Assembly (NCBI RefSeq): GCF_900183385.1
Contig: NZ_FXUT01000023.1
Span: 441 to 64,440 of the forward strand
Direction: 5' to 3'
From: Listeria costaricensis
Lineage (GTDB): Bacteria > Bacillota > Bacilli > Lactobacillales > Listeriaceae
DNA length: 64,000 nt
Part shown: in pieces, positions 28,717-38,907 of the stretch
How positions within the stretch are numbered: position 1 is the first letter of the stretch
Layout: each line of letters opens with the position of its first letter
Notes under the pieces: generated by a model
Database searches by the model: none
What the model saw: the letters and a program-made list of their open reading frames with translations, nothing else
What the model was told of the DNA's origin: nothing
Program-made: the position numbers and the translations under genes

Positions 28717-29478
28717 TTAATAAGCCGTCCAGCCTGCATCTGCTGTGATGACGGTTCCATTTACAAAGCTGCTGTCGTCCGAACCGAGGAACAGCGCTAC
28801 TTTGGCAATTTCAGAAGCTTCGCCGGCGCGCGGATTGATATTGATTCCGGCCATGGCTCTCTCTTGGCCAAATGCATCTGGATTGTAGATGGTTGTTCCG
28901 ATATTGGTATTGACGGCTCCTGGCGCAATCGCATTACAGCGGATGTTTTTAGCGGCATACTGGAAGCCGACATTTTTGGTTAGACCGACAACGGCATGTT
29001 TGGACGCTGTATAAGCGGCTCCTGCCCGGCTGCCGAATAGTCCTCCCGCTGAGGCAATGTTGACAATGACGCCCGCCCCTTCTTTTTCAAAGATGTGCAA
29101 GGCTTCGCGGGTCGTTTTCATGACGCCGGTTGCATTGACAGCAAAAACTTTATCCCACAGTTCATCTGTCACTTCACCTGCTGGAACAAAATTATCCATG
29201 ATTCCGGCATTATTGACTAAAATATCCACACGATCAAAGGCTTCTAGTGCCGCCTCAAACATTTTCTTGATTTCCTCTTCATGTGTCACATTACAGGACA
29301 CCGCCAAAGCTTCGCCGCCTGCTTTTTTTATTTCATCCACCGTTTTTTCAGCAGACTCAAGTTTAATGTCTCCCACCACGACTTTTGCCCCCTCTTCGGC
29401 ATAAAGTTTCGCGATTTCAAGCCCCATTCCCGACGCGGCACCTGTTACGATTGCTACTTTTCCAGTTAATTTTCCCAT
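28717..29478 (-). CDS. Short-chain dehydrogenase/reductase (SDR)
   Basis: 253 residues, a classical SDR: cofactor motif TGAASGMG (about 12-19), VNNAG, catalytic Ser in IVNIASAGGL and the YTASK pair (about Tyr153/Lys157). The acidic residue after beta2 (VVGDIK) suggests NAD(H) preference. Substrate unknown. It is divergent from a TetR regulator across 164 bases and its promoter (TTGATT, 17 bases, TATACT) lies there, so the regulator probably controls it. Confidence 0.88.
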   Translation of the reverse strand: MGKLTGKVAIVTGAASGMGLEIAKLYAEEGAKVVVGDIKLESAEKTVDEIKKAGGEALAVSCNVTHEEEIKKMFEAALEAFDRVDILVNNAGIMDNFVPAGEVTDELWDKVFAVNATGVMKTTREALHIFEKEGAGVIVNIASAGGLFGSRAGAAYTASKHAVVGLTKNVGFQYAAKNIRCNAIAPGAVNTNIGTTIYNPDAFGQERAMAGININPRAGEASEIAKVALFLGSDDSSFVNGTVITADAGWTAY

Positions 29479-29642
29479 TATGATTTCCTCCTTATTGATT
29501 GCATTTTGCTCGAGTTTTACCTCTTACTTCCAGTATAATTCGATATGTAAGCGCAATCAATCAGTAAATCGGTCGCTATGTGTGGTTTAAGCAACACTTT
29601 CGCGGGAATTGTAGAAAAAAGATAAAAAAAGGGGGCTTGATT

Positions 29643-30224
29643 ATGGAAAGGAAAAAGGACCGCCGCATTCGCAAAACAAAGGCTGCTTTTCACACTGCCC
29701 TGCTCGACTTGCTGGATCAGAAAAGCTGGAAAGAAGTCACGGTCACGGATCTCGTCCAAACGGCAGATGTCAATCGGACAACTTTTTATAAACACTACTT
29801 TTCAAAAGAGGATTTGCTGGAAGAAATGATTACCGAGGTAACTGCTGCACTTGAAAAGGCCTATCTCTATCCCTATATCGCTGTGCCCCATTTCTCTGTA
29901 CAGCATTTAAAAACGGAGGACATCAAGATTTTTGATCATATTTATACCTATCGTCATTTTTATCAGCACGTGGTTTCCGGAAAAATTGCGCCAGATCTGG
30001 AGGAACGGCTCTGCGAATTTATTGAACAGCTGATGTTGGCCGATTTCACTAAGTGGCCGCCAAAGGAAAAAACGATCGACCCGGAGATGATTGCCAGTTA
30101 TCAAGCACATGCCATCTATGGATTGATCGTTTTCTGGGCCAAAAATCAGTTTAGTACGCCGCAGGAAAAAATGACTGCCCAGTTTCGGGCGATTTTGCAG
30201 CACTCGCTCACGACATCCCCTTGA
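29643..30224 (+). CDS. TetR-family transcriptional regulator
   Basis: 193 residues from the ATG at 29643, which follows AAGGGGG. The N-terminal TetR domain has RIRKTKAAFHTALLDLL and VTDLVQTADVNRTTFYKHY (recognition helix). The C-terminus resembles the TetR_C_7/DhaS-like group. It is divergent from the SDR gene. Its 3' end overlaps the convergent pseudouridine synthase gene by 17 bases, so the two transcripts are complementary at their ends. Confidence 0.82.
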   Translation: MERKKDRRIRKTKAAFHTALLDLLDQKSWKEVTVTDLVQTADVNRTTFYKHYFSKEDLLEEMITEVTAALEKAYLYPYIAVPHFSVQHLKTEDIKIFDHIYTYRHFYQHVVSGKIAPDLEERLCEFIEQLMLADFTKWPPKEKTIDPEMIASYQAHAIYGLIVFWAKNQFSTPQEKMTAQFRAILQHSLTTSP

Positions 30225-30927
30225 GTGCGGCCAATTCTTCTGCAGTGAGTGGCCGATATGCGCCGAGTGGCAAATTCGCGTCCAATTGAAGGCTGCCCAT
30301 CTGAAGCCGCTTTAAATAGGTCACTTTCATGCCGACCGCTTCAAACATGCGCTTCACCTGATGAAATTTGCCTTCCTGAATGATAATCTCCACTTCATTT
30401 TCTGCTTCCGTCTGCTTCAAAACCGCCAGTCGAGCCGGCATCGCCTGATAGCCATCCAGAAGCGTCAGTCCGTCTGCAAACTGCTGAATCGTCTCAAGTG
30501 TCACCTGGCCGCCCGCAACACGCGCCAGATAGCGCTTGTCGACATGGTGTTTAGGCGAAAGCAGTTGATGAGCCAGCTCTCCGTCATTCGTGAGCAAAAG
30601 CAGCCCTTCTGTATCCTTGTCGAGCCGGCCAACCGGGAAGGGGGAAAGCAGTCGATCGTCTGGAGCCAGGAGGTCGAGCACCGTTCTCGTGTGGGCATCC
30701 TCCGTCGCACTGATGACACCGGCTGGCTTATGGAGCATCCAGTAATAGTATGCCTGATAGTGCACTTCCTTTCCGTCTACTGCCACGCTTTCGGTCTCCG
30801 GATCGACTTGTTGCTTACCGTCTTTGATTCGTTTATCGTCTATCGTGACCGTTTGCTTTTTAAGAAGCGCCTTGATCTCCTTGCGCGAACCGTATCCACA
30901 ATGTGCTAATAGTTTGTCAAGCCGCAT
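30208..30927 (-). CDS. RsuA-family rRNA pseudouridine synthase
   Basis: 239 residues with an N-terminal S4 RNA-binding domain (MRLDKLLAHCGYGSRKEIKALL) and a catalytic domain with GRLDKDTEGLLLLTNDG, whose Asp is the nucleophile, and KRMFEAVGMKVTYLKR. It most likely makes the 16S rRNA pseudouridine of RsuA type; RluB/RluF-type specificity cannot be excluded. It is followed upstream on the same strand by the MazG-like gene 17 bases away. Confidence 0.87.
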   Translation of the reverse strand: MRLDKLLAHCGYGSRKEIKALLKKQTVTIDDKRIKDGKQQVDPETESVAVDGKEVHYQAYYYWMLHKPAGVISATEDAHTRTVLDLLAPDDRLLSPFPVGRLDKDTEGLLLLTNDGELAHQLLSPKHHVDKRYLARVAGGQVTLETIQQFADGLTLLDGYQAMPARLAVLKQTEAENEVEIIIQEGKFHQVKRMFEAVGMKVTYLKRLQMGSLQLDANLPLGAYRPLTAEELAALKGMS

Positions 30928-30944
30928 TCAGGCACCGCCTCTCT

Positions 30945-31265
30945 TCATTTTTTCTGATAGCGCTCATTTAATTTTTCCACGTGGGATTCAAAAATATCGC
31001 CAATATCCATCTCATAATGCGTGGCGATCGCCATAATATTTCCGAGTACGTCACCCAGTTCCTCCATGAGCGCCTGCCGCTGCACGTTTTTTTCCTGTCC
31101 ATCCTCATCCGCACGGTCACGCCCGATTTCAAGCGTCCGGATTGCTCGCGCCACTTCTCCGGTTTCCTCTGTTAAAAAACCGATTCGCTTAAAAATATCA
31201 AAATTAGACCACTGTCTGCTTTCATAATAACCTTCGACCCATTCCTGAAAAGTTTTCGCTTCCAT
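30945..31265 (-). CDS. MazG-like nucleotide pyrophosphohydrolase
   Basis: 106 residues. The all-alpha NTP-PPase motif is EETGEVARAIRTLE and EELGDVLGNIMAIA, which holds the E-x-x-D/E metal ligands. It probably hydrolyses (d)NTPs or a house-cleaning nucleotide. Cotranscribed with the pseudouridine synthase. Confidence 0.82.
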   Translation of the reverse strand: MEAKTFQEWVEGYYESRQWSNFDIFKRIGFLTEETGEVARAIRTLEIGRDRADEDGQEKNVQRQALMEELGDVLGNIMAIATHYEMDIGDIFESHVEKLNERYQKK

Positions 31266-31307
31266 TTTTTCTCACCTCAGCTATCATTTTAACAGGTTCA
31301 ACGCGCC

Positions 31308-31344
31308 AAAAAAAGAAACTTCTTACTTAAAATGAAGAAGTTTC
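31308..31344 (-). terminator. Terminator overlapping the end of the small coiled-coil gene
   Basis: Minus strand GAAACTTCTT, 10-base loop, AAGAAGTTTC and seven T. The first arm overlaps the stop region at 31343. Confidence 0.85.
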
Positions 31345-31573
31345 AACGTGATTGTATGGATTTTTGAAGGCGTTCCAAACGAGAGGCAGCTGCCGTTTCA
31401 AATTGTTGTGCCTCTTCTGTTTGTGTTAATCGGTAGTTCTCGAGCTCTTGTTCAATTTGAACGAGAACGTCGAAGGAATTTTTTTGCGGCACCTCTTGAA
31501 GCAGTTCTTCAATGGAAGAGAATACTTCCTTAAGCTGCCGGAGATCTTCAGGTTTAGGTGCTTTACGCTCCAT
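31343..31573 (-). CDS. Small coiled-coil protein of unknown function
   Basis: 76 residues from the ATG at 31573 (MERKAPKPEDLRQLKEVF), with GGAGG 8 bases upstream. Strong heptad pattern of Leu/Val with Glu/Gln. No recognisable family. It has its own terminator. Confidence 0.6.
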   Translation of the reverse strand: MERKAPKPEDLRQLKEVFSSIEELLQEVPQKNSFDVLVQIEQELENYRLTQTEEAQQFETAAASRLERLQKSIQSR

Positions 31574-31835
31574 ATGAATTCCCTCCAATAACTAATACGA
31601 TTATACTCATATTGTACTCTTTTTTTTGCGAAAACGTAACTACAATTCAAAAAAATTCACAGACTTGTCAAAGTTTTCGACGATTTTGATTGGATTTCCT
31701 CTAAAAAGGTATATCTTAAGTACTTTATGAATACTTTTCCTACAAATATGCTATACTAATGGCAGCTTAAATAAAAGGAGATGACTGGTGCTTACAAGGC
31801 TGGCTTGACTAAATGGATTTCAGGGAGGTTATAGG

Positions 31836-32183
31836 ATGACAAGCGAAGAGTTAAACCAACGACTGCTCAAAAATTTTCCTCATTTGGAAGAAAGCTATCA
31901 GATTGAGATCAACTGGCAGGATGGAGATGCAACTGGATCACAAATTGTATACAGTGATATTTTCACGCCATTTGTCACAAAAAGCATTCTAAGTATGAAC
32001 GATCAAGCTGTCAAAACGATTTTTTCATTTGTGGAAGAAATTTTACAGCTGAATGATGTTTACTGTACTGAGGTGATTACAGTCAGCGTGCTGGAAAATA
32101 TTCAGGACCTGCTTCAGGAAGAGTCGTGGGCAAAGGATTATATGGGAAACCGTACTCGCGAGCTGATGATGATGCTGGATTAA
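31836..32183 (+). CDS. DUF7674-like small protein
   Basis: 115 residues, acidic. The segment INWQDGDATGSQIVYSDIFTPF near residue 28 and the C-terminal helices resemble the DUF7674 family; function unknown. GGGAGG precedes the ATG and a TATACT -10 lies about 80 bases upstream. Followed by a strong terminator. The 31574-31835 gap holds only promoter sequence. Confidence 0.6.
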   Translation: MTSEELNQRLLKNFPHLEESYQIEINWQDGDATGSQIVYSDIFTPFVTKSILSMNDQAVKTIFSFVEEILQLNDVYCTEVITVSVLENIQDLLQEESWAKDYMGNRTRELMMMLD

Positions 32184-32202
32184 TTAAGAAATTTACAATA
32201 AA

Positions 32203-32258
32203 AAGAACTAGGAATTACTCCCGTCAATCTGTAGAGTGGCTAATTCCTAGTTTTTTTA
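32203..32258 (+). terminator. Terminator of the DUF7674-like gene
   Basis: AACTAGGAATTA pairs with TAATTCCTAGTT, followed by a T-run. Confidence 0.88.
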
Positions 32259-32318
32259 TACTTCTTTTAAACTATTCACGCTTATTTTTCATCAAAAAAA
32301 GATTAATTTACAATCAAC

Positions 32319-32366
32319 TAAAAAGCAGGCAAGAAAACGATGAAAAGTTTCCTTGCCTGCTTTTAT
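32319..32366 (-). terminator. Terminator of the second ABC exporter operon
   Basis: Minus strand AAAGCAGGCAAG, loop, CTTGCCTGCTTTTT, just after the stop at 32377. Confidence 0.88.
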
Positions 32367-32376
32367 TTATGTTGCC

Positions 32377-34149
32377 CTATTCAAGAACAAATTGATTATG
32401 GTAAAGCTCTGCATAGAAGCCTTTTTGGCGAAGCAGACCTTCATGCGAACCTTCCTCAATAATTTCCCCTTGGTGGAGAACGACAATATGATCTGCATCT
32501 AGAATCGTCTTCAATCTGTGCGCGATTACAAAGCTGGTCCGGCCGGAAATGACATTGTCCATGGCTTTTTGGATTTTGCTTTCCGTCACGGTGTCCACGT
32601 TACTGGTCGCTTCATCCAAAATGAGTAGACTCGGATTGGTCAAGATCGTTCTGGCAATACTCATCAGCTGCTTCTGACCAACACTGAATATGCTGTTCTC
32701 ATCGCTGACTTCTGTATCGTAGCCTTTTTCCAGCTGCATGATAAAGTCGTGAATGTTGGCCTGTTTAGCCGCCGAAATAATTTCATCTTCGGTTGCTTCC
32801 GTTTTCCCAAACGCAATATTTTCGCGAATCGTACCGGAGAAAAGAACGGAATCCTGCAACACGATGCCGACTTGCTGCCGCAGCGAATGCATGTCGATGT
32901 CGCGAATGTCCACGCCATCAAAACGAATCGCCCCTTCATCCACATTGTAGAAACGGTTGAGCAGATTCATGATCGTCGTTTTACCTGAACCAGTTGGCCC
33001 GACGACTGCCACCATCTTGCCTTTTTCAAGCGTAATGTTGACATCTTTTAGAATCGGTTTTTCCGGTTCATAGCCAAAGTAGACGTGCTCTAGTTCAATT
33101 TTTTCATTCACGCCGTCGATCGTTTGGACATTTTCACGTTCTGGTTCATTTTCTTCAGCAAATACTTCACTCACACGACGCGCACCAGTAATCGCCAGTT
33201 GCAACATGTTGTACTGGGAAGAAATCTGGGTTAGCGGCATGTAGAACTGCTGCGAATACTGAACGAACATCACGATAAGACCTAGTGCCACGTCGCGTTC
33301 CAAGTCCCCGTTCAGCGCTAAATATCCACCGAAGAAGATGACGATTGCCGTATTGACAAGTGAAATCCCCTGCATAACTGGAAACAGCAACCCGGAGTAA
33401 ACTTGTCCTTTATAGGTCGCGTTTTTAACTTTTTCATTGTGTTTTAGGAAGCCGTCGATGGTTTCTTCTTCCAGTCCGTTTGTGATGACCACTTTTTGAC
33501 CGGAAATTTTTTCATCGATATAGGCGTTCAGTTCGCCAATGCTGTCCTGCTGCAAATCCACATAGCGACGTGCTTTGCGGATGATCACGGCAGCAACAAA
33601 TACGGCGATTGGTGATGCGAGCAGGGTCACAAATGCTAATTCGACATTCTGGTTGAACATCATAATCATAACACCGATCATCAGCGCCAAGTTGGACAGC
33701 ACTTGAACAACCGCCTGATTCAGGGTGTTGGAGATATTATCCATATCACTTGTGAAACGGCTGAGCATTTCGCCATCACTGCGTTGATCGAAGAAGCGGA
33801 TCGACAGTTGCTCCATTTTGCGGAATAGGCCGATTCTCATTCGGTTTGTCGCCTTCCCGGAAACCCCCGTCATGATGATCGACTGGATGAAGGTGGCAAC
33901 GGAAAGCAGTAGATAGAAGATTAGGAGAAGCCATAAGATGTGATAGAAATCACTCTTGTCATCTACCCCTGTCGTAAAGAGACGGACCACGTAGTTCGCC
34001 AGCTCCTGAACGGCATCCCCGATAAATTCCGGTGCCTTTACCTGCAAATAGGTTCCAGCTACGATTGCCACTAGGATTACACTAAGTTGAAGCTTGTAGG
34101 CGCGGAGGTAATGCCAGAAAAAGCGAACGATTTGTTTGAATTCTTTCAT
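32377..34149 (-). CDS. Second heterodimeric ABC exporter, half with consensus Walker B
   Basis: 590 residues: membrane domain (about 15-330) and ATPase with Walker [10 protein letters not shown], signature FSVGQKQL (non-consensus) and Walker [13 protein letters not shown] with the catalytic Glu. It shares one base with the stop/start junction of the upstream half-transporter, so they are coupled. It is a paralogue of the exporter at 1855-5387, but lacks a linked regulator. Substrate unknown, likely hydrophobic drugs or lipids. Confidence 0.87.
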   Translation of the reverse strand: MKEFKQIVRFFWHYLRAYKLQLSVILVAIVAGTYLQVKAPEFIGDAVQELANYVVRLFTTGVDDKSDFYHILWLLLIFYLLLSVATFIQSIIMTGVSGKATNRMRIGLFRKMEQLSIRFFDQRSDGEMLSRFTSDMDNISNTLNQAVVQVLSNLALMIGVMIMMFNQNVELAFVTLLASPIAVFVAAVIIRKARRYVDLQQDSIGELNAYIDEKISGQKVVITNGLEEETIDGFLKHNEKVKNATYKGQVYSGLLFPVMQGISLVNTAIVIFFGGYLALNGDLERDVALGLIVMFVQYSQQFYMPLTQISSQYNMLQLAITGARRVSEVFAEENEPERENVQTIDGVNEKIELEHVYFGYEPEKPILKDVNITLEKGKMVAVVGPTGSGKTTIMNLLNRFYNVDEGAIRFDGVDIRDIDMHSLRQQVGIVLQDSVLFSGTIRENIAFGKTEATEDEIISAAKQANIHDFIMQLEKGYDTEVSDENSIFSVGQKQLMSIARTILTNPSLLILDEATSNVDTVTESKIQKAMDNVISGRTSFVIAHRLKTILDADHIVVLHQGEIIEEGSHEGLLRQKGFYAELYHNQFVLE

Positions 34150-35870
34150 TACACTTCCACATCCTTTCCTTTTTGTGTTTCATAGATTTCACGGTAAACC
34201 TCACTCGACTGAACGAGTTCTTTGTGACTACCAACGCCAACCAGCTTGCCGGCATCGAGCACGAGGATTTTATCCGCATGAATCACAGAAGAAATTTTTT
34301 GCGCAATGATGAAAGTTGTCGTGTTTTCAAGCTCTTTGTTGAGCGCTTCTTTGACAAGCTTTTCAGAACGGGCATCGAGCGCGCTGGTACTGTCATCGAG
34401 GATTAGAATTTTCGGATCGCCGATAACGCCACGCGAGATGGACAGACGCTGCTTTTGACCGCCGGAGAAGTTGGTTCCCCGTTCTGCCACAGCCGCTTCG
34501 TAAATTTTGTCCTGCTTCTCGATAAATTCTTTGGCCTGCGCGATCGCCGTTGCTTTGTCCATATCTGCTTCACTGGCATCTTTTTTCCCGTGACGCAGAT
34601 TATCTGAAATCGTCCCTGAGAAAAGGATCGCCCGTTGCAGGACAAGTGCTACACTTTCACGCAAAGTCTTTTTATTCAATTCTTTTAAGTTTTTGCCGCC
34701 GATCAGAATTTCCCCGTCTGTCGGATCATAAAGTCGCGGAATCAGCTGCGCCAGTGTAGATTTCCCGGCACCAGTCGCCCCAACGATTCCGACCATTTCA
34801 CCCGGACGCGCTTCAAAGGAAATGTGCGACAAAGCATCTTGATCATCATTTTCATAGCGGAAGCTGACATCGCGGAATTCTACGCTGCCTGCCAAATCTT
34901 CCTCTTTTGCATCTTGATCATACGTAATATCTGGATCAGTATTCAAAACTTCCCCGATACGACCTAGTGAAATGAAGGCCCGCGACGCAAACATCATCAT
35001 CATGCCGCCAATAATAATCGCCATCATGATCTGCATCAGATAACTCATAAACGAAGCAATCGCCCCGATTAAGTCTGGGTTGTCTTTCACCATATCGCCG
35101 ACAAAATAAATCGACACGACCACTGCAAGATTGGAAACTAGCATGAAAGCAGGGATCATCACGGAAAACAGTGTTCCGACAATGATCGTGTGGTGCGTCA
35201 ATTTGTCACTTGTTTTTGTAAAACGTCCAATTTCATTATCTTCCTGAACGAAAGACTTGACGACACGCATGCCGGCAAGATTTTCCTTCGCAATCGCATT
35301 CACGCGGTCCAAGAAGTGCTGGATTTTGGCAAAATGTCGTCCCATTGCGCCAAATGTAATCATCACGATGAGTACAACCAGTACCACTAGAACAATGATG
35401 ACCCACCATAATTCTGGGAGTGTTACCATTGCGAGCACAAAACTGCCGATAAACATGACTGGAATTCTTGTCAAAGACTGCAAACTCATCATCACCAAGT
35501 TTTGAACCTGGGTAATATCATTGGTTTGCCGAACAACTAGATTCCCCGTTGAGAAACGTTCGATGTTGCTAAAGGAGAATGTCTGCACCTTGCGGAAAGT
35601 ACTCTCGCGGATGTCAGCCCCCACACCTTGGGCAACTTTTGCTGAAATGACCGTATTCAGAATCCCAGCAATCAATCCGATCACCGCTACAACGAGCAAA
35701 ATGATTCCGATTGAATAGATTTGGTCCATATCATCTTTCATGATCGCATCAAGCACTTGTTGCAAGAGCTTGGGCTGCCACAGTTGTGAGATCACCATGA
35801 TCGTCACGAAAATGATCGATAATACAGTCTCTAAACGGTATTTTTTCAGATGTTGAAATAAAACTTTCAT
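34149..35870 (-). CDS. Second heterodimeric ABC exporter, half with degenerate Walker B
   Basis: 573 residues. Walker [10 protein letters not shown], consensus signature FSGGQKQR, but Walker [13 protein letters not shown] with Asp for Glu, the mirror of its partner. The membrane domain spans about residues 10-310. It is first in its operon, with a good sigma-A promoter just upstream and GGGGAGG before the ATG. Confidence 0.87.
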   Translation of the reverse strand: MKVLFQHLKKYRLETVLSIIFVTIMVISQLWQPKLLQQVLDAIMKDDMDQIYSIGIILLVVAVIGLIAGILNTVISAKVAQGVGADIRESTFRKVQTFSFSNIERFSTGNLVVRQTNDITQVQNLVMMSLQSLTRIPVMFIGSFVLAMVTLPELWWVIIVLVVLVVLIVMITFGAMGRHFAKIQHFLDRVNAIAKENLAGMRVVKSFVQEDNEIGRFTKTSDKLTHHTIIVGTLFSVMIPAFMLVSNLAVVVSIYFVGDMVKDNPDLIGAIASFMSYLMQIMMAIIIGGMMMMFASRAFISLGRIGEVLNTDPDITYDQDAKEEDLAGSVEFRDVSFRYENDDQDALSHISFEARPGEMVGIVGATGAGKSTLAQLIPRLYDPTDGEILIGGKNLKELNKKTLRESVALVLQRAILFSGTISDNLRHGKKDASEADMDKATAIAQAKEFIEKQDKIYEAAVAERGTNFSGGQKQRLSISRGVIGDPKILILDDSTSALDARSEKLVKEALNKELENTTTFIIAQKISSVIHADKILVLDAGKLVGVGSHKELVQSSEVYREIYETQKGKDVEV

Positions 35871-35910
35871 TGTAACCCTCCCCGATTGAAAAAAATAGAG
35901 ACGAACATTT

Positions 35911-35939
35911 ATTCTACTTTATCTAGAGGAAGAATTCAA
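35911..35939 (-). promoter_or_regulatory. Promoter of the second ABC exporter operon
   Basis: Minus strand: TTGAAT (35939-35934), 17-base spacer, TAGAAT (35916-35911). The 333-base region 35871-36204 also holds the divergent VirR/BceR-type operator; nothing else was seen in it. Confidence 0.75.
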
Positions 35940-36100
35940 GGATAAACTGAAAAAATTCACAAAAATACGGCTAGAGTCCTAGAATTTAATGTTTTCAATG
36001 CTTTTCCCGGACTCCTTTTATGTGAAATTGGGCAAAAGCCGATCTAAAAAGCCATTATATATGGAAGTTTTTTGCATATAACGCATACAAAAATACTAAA

Positions 36101-36114
36101 TGACAAAACTGTAA
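36101..36114 (+). promoter_or_regulatory. VirR/BceR-type response regulator box
   Basis: TGACA-AAAC-TGTAA is an exact match to the known TNACA-N4-TGTAA operator of BceR-like regulators (VirR in Listeria, which controls the AnrAB exporter). It sits about 90 bases before the exporter's ATPase start, upstream of a TATACG -10-like hexamer (36118). No two-component genes are in the window, so control is in trans. Confidence 0.75.
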
Positions 36115-36204
36115 GCTATACGAATGGAAATGTCACCTCAAAACAGGGACACTCTCAAGGAATTTCGATAAGATAGGTGCATGAAAGAAAAGGAGGCTGC
36201 TACC

Positions 36205-36969
36205 ATGATCAAAAATGTAGTAGAAGTAGAACATGTTCAAAAAATTTACGGAAAGAAGAACGAAAGTCAATCCGTAGCATTGAAAGATATTTCTTTCACG
36301 ATGAAAGAAGGCGAATTTATCGGCATCATGGGGCCATCCGGTTCAGGAAAAACAACCTTGCTTAATGTTCTTTCAACGCTCGATCGTCCGACTGGCGGAA
36401 CTGTAAGAATCGCCGGTACAGATCTTACTCAAATGAAAAATAATGAACTGGCTGATTTTCGGGCTGAAACACTGGGCTTTATTTTCCAAGACTTTAATCT
36501 GCTCGAAAATCTGACTCTTTATGAAAACATCGCACTGCCGCTCTCCCTGCAAAATGTGAAACCGGTGAAAATCAGAGAACGAGTCGAGGTCGTTTCCAAG
36601 CAGCTGGGCATTCATGATATTCTAACCAAATATCCGGCTGAGGTCTCTGGCGGTCAGAAACAGCGAACGGCTGCTGCCCGCGCCCTCGTCCATGAGCCGG
36701 CGATCATTCTGGGCGATGAACCGACCGGGGCACTGGATTCCAAAAATGCCACAAGTCTGCTTGAAACCATGACCGAGTTGAACGCCAAGCAAAATGTTTC
36801 CATTTTAATGGTGACACATGATCCGCAAAGTGCCAGCTACTGTGAACGAATCTTGTTCATTCAGGACGGCGAACTTTACAAAGAGTTGAAACGCGATGAG
36901 GCAGACCGCGAACATTTTTACAAACAAATTCTGGATGTGCTGGCAACTTTCGGCACGCAGAAAGCCTAA
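36205..36969 (+). CDS. BceA/AnrA-type ATPase of an antimicrobial-peptide resistance exporter
   Basis: 254 residues from the ATG at 36205 with AAGGAGG upstream. Walker A GPSGSGKTT, signature VSGGQKQR, Walker B AIILGDEPTGALD, the last typical of MacB/BceA-type ATPases. With the FtsX-type permease next to it, it forms a Peptide-7-exporter module giving resistance to bacitracin, nisin or similar cell-wall antibiotics. The permease starts 13 bases after its stop. Confidence 0.88.
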   Translation: MIKNVVEVEHVQKIYGKKNESQSVALKDISFTMKEGEFIGIMGPSGSGKTTLLNVLSTLDRPTGGTVRIAGTDLTQMKNNELADFRAETLGFIFQDFNLLENLTLYENIALPLSLQNVKPVKIRERVEVVSKQLGIHDILTKYPAEVSGGQKQRTAAARALVHEPAIILGDEPTGALDSKNATSLLETMTELNAKQNVSILMVTHDPQSASYCERILFIQDGELYKELKRDEADREHFYKQILDVLATFGTQKA

Positions 36970-36982
36970 GAGGTGACGTGTG

Positions 36983-38788
36983 ATGTTGTTCAAGCTAGCC
37001 CTTTCCGGCTTTAAAAATAAATTCAAAGATTATCTTGTGCTGTTGCTCGGTCTTGTCATGTCGATCTCAATTTTCTATATGTTTGAAACACTGGCGATGA
37101 ATGATGCTTTTATCAAAGAAAATTCAATGATTTCCGCCGTTATGTTTATTTTTCAGGTGGGCTCCGTTCTTTTGGCGATTATTACCATTGCCTATTGTCT
37201 GTATGCAAATAGTTTTCTATTTTCATTGCGTCAGAAAGAATTCGGCATGTATATGACACTAGGTGCGAAAAAAAGTAAAATCTCCTTGCTGATGTTTATT
37301 GAAACGGTCTTTATCGGGCTGTTCTCGCTGATTATTGGCATCCTGATTGGGATCGTACTTTCCCGCGTGGTTGGGGATGCGTTGATGGGGCAACTTGATT
37401 TTGAATCCACTTCTTACCAGCCGTTTTATCTCCCGTCGATGCTTGTTACGATCATCTTTTTTGCCATTCTTTTCCTGCTTTCAGCCGGGGCCAATTTAAT
37501 CCAGCTGTCGAAAGTGACGGTCTTGGAACTCGTTCATGGCGAAAGTAAAGCCGAGCATATTTTGATCCGCAAGAAAAACATTGTGATTCAAGCCGTTATT
37601 TCACTGATTTTACTTGTAATCGGCTATGTCTCGATGATTTACATTGAAAAAACGCAGTATATCGGAATTATCGTGGCACTCGTGACGATCACAAGCGGCA
37701 CCTATCTATTTTTTGCTACCTTCCTGCCTTTATTCGTACAAAAATTACGCGAAAAACAATTGCGCCGTAGTAAAAAAATAAATTCTTTCACATATGCACA
37801 GCTCTCTTTCCGCATTGGGCATTTATCGCGGGTGCTGGCAACTGTCGCCATGCTGATCGCACTGGGTATGGGGGCAATTGCTGTCGGATTTGCCTTTAAA
37901 AATAACGGTCCGCTGATGGTTGAAAAACAATATCCTTATGACACACAGATTTCTGCACAGACGCAGGAAGAAACTCATTTGCTACAGCAAGCGGGCGTGG
38001 ATGAAACGGCTGATTATCATTACAAGGTCACAGCAGACAAAATCTATTTTAATGAAGCTGAATTAAAAGAGCAGCCGCCTCTAGTGGTTCAAACAAACCG
38101 AGAACAAAAAGAGAGCAAGCAGGTTCGCTTGACGACTCCGCCAAGAGTGGAAGATACAAGTTGGTATGCTTTTATGCAAGGGATGATTCCACCTGATGTG
38201 CTAGACCAGCAGCAGATTACGGTTCTTTCCGGGGATGCCTATCAACAAATGCAGGCGGATGAAACAGTCGTCACCTATACGCGTTTAAATGATTTTATGG
38301 ACAATCAGGATACGCTGAAAAAAGTAGAGCAGCTGGAAACTGACCGCCACAAGGGGAATCCAAGCTACTATTCGACGAGCAAATACAGTACCTATGACAG
38401 CTACAATTCCTTTGCAAGCGGCACAGTGTTCATGGGCTTTTTCCTTGGCTTTGCCTTCCTTACCATGATGGCCAGCTCGCTGATGTTTAAGATCCTGACG
38501 GGGGCAACCAGTGACATCCGGCGCTATGATATGCTACGAAAAATCGGTGTCCGTCGTGAACTTCTGGTCAAATCGATTTACAAGGAAATGTTTTTCATCT
38601 TCCTTTTCCCTGGGATCGTCGGTTTCATTCATGTGGCGATCGGCATGAAAATGTTCTCCTTCCTGCTGATGGAGCCTTATTACCGGTTCTACATCCCTGT
38701 AGCCCTCTTCCTTGTTATCTACATCCTTTACTATTTCATCACCGTTTCGCTTTATAAGGGGATTGTTTTGACGAAAAAACGAGCTTAA
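36983..38788 (+). CDS. BceB/AnrB-type FtsX permease
   Basis: 601 residues from the ATG at 36983 with AGAGGTG upstream. Ten membrane helices are expected. The hydrophobic clusters fall at about 15-300, then a large soluble extracellular domain (about 315-480, with PYDTQISAQTQEETHLL) between helices 7 and 8, then about 485-595. That extracellular domain is the peptide-sensing part in BceB and signals to a BceS/VirS-like kinase. It is slightly shorter than the ~650 residues usual for BceB. Confidence 0.87.
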   Translation: MLFKLALSGFKNKFKDYLVLLLGLVMSISIFYMFETLAMNDAFIKENSMISAVMFIFQVGSVLLAIITIAYCLYANSFLFSLRQKEFGMYMTLGAKKSKISLLMFIETVFIGLFSLIIGILIGIVLSRVVGDALMGQLDFESTSYQPFYLPSMLVTIIFFAILFLLSAGANLIQLSKVTVLELVHGESKAEHILIRKKNIVIQAVISLILLVIGYVSMIYIEKTQYIGIIVALVTITSGTYLFFATFLPLFVQKLREKQLRRSKKINSFTYAQLSFRIGHLSRVLATVAMLIALGMGAIAVGFAFKNNGPLMVEKQYPYDTQISAQTQEETHLLQQAGVDETADYHYKVTADKIYFNEAELKEQPPLVVQTNREQKESKQVRLTTPPRVEDTSWYAFMQGMIPPDVLDQQQITVLSGDAYQQMQADETVVTYTRLNDFMDNQDTLKKVEQLETDRHKGNPSYYSTSKYSTYDSYNSFASGTVFMGFFLGFAFLTMMASSLMFKILTGATSDIRRYDMLRKIGVRRELLVKSIYKEMFFIFLFPGIVGFIHVAIGMKMFSFLLMEPYYRFYIPVALFLVIYILYYFITVSLYKGIVLTKKRA

Positions 38789-38791
38789 ATA

Positions 38792-38844
38792 CCCAAAAAT
38801 GAGCACAAAATGCCTACGTTCTGCATTTGTGCTCATTTTTTGGG
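38792..38844. terminator. Long bidirectional terminator between the exporter and WxL operon
   Basis: CCCAAAAATGAGCAC and GTGCTCATTTTTTGGG pair, extended inward by AAATGC/GCATTT. Stem of about 22 bp. Confidence 0.9.
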
Positions 38845-38907
38845 TGGTTGCTTTTTTGGCGGAGGGGTGGAAGCTCTGCGGCCTGCTGACTACACCCGTA
38901 CTCATTT

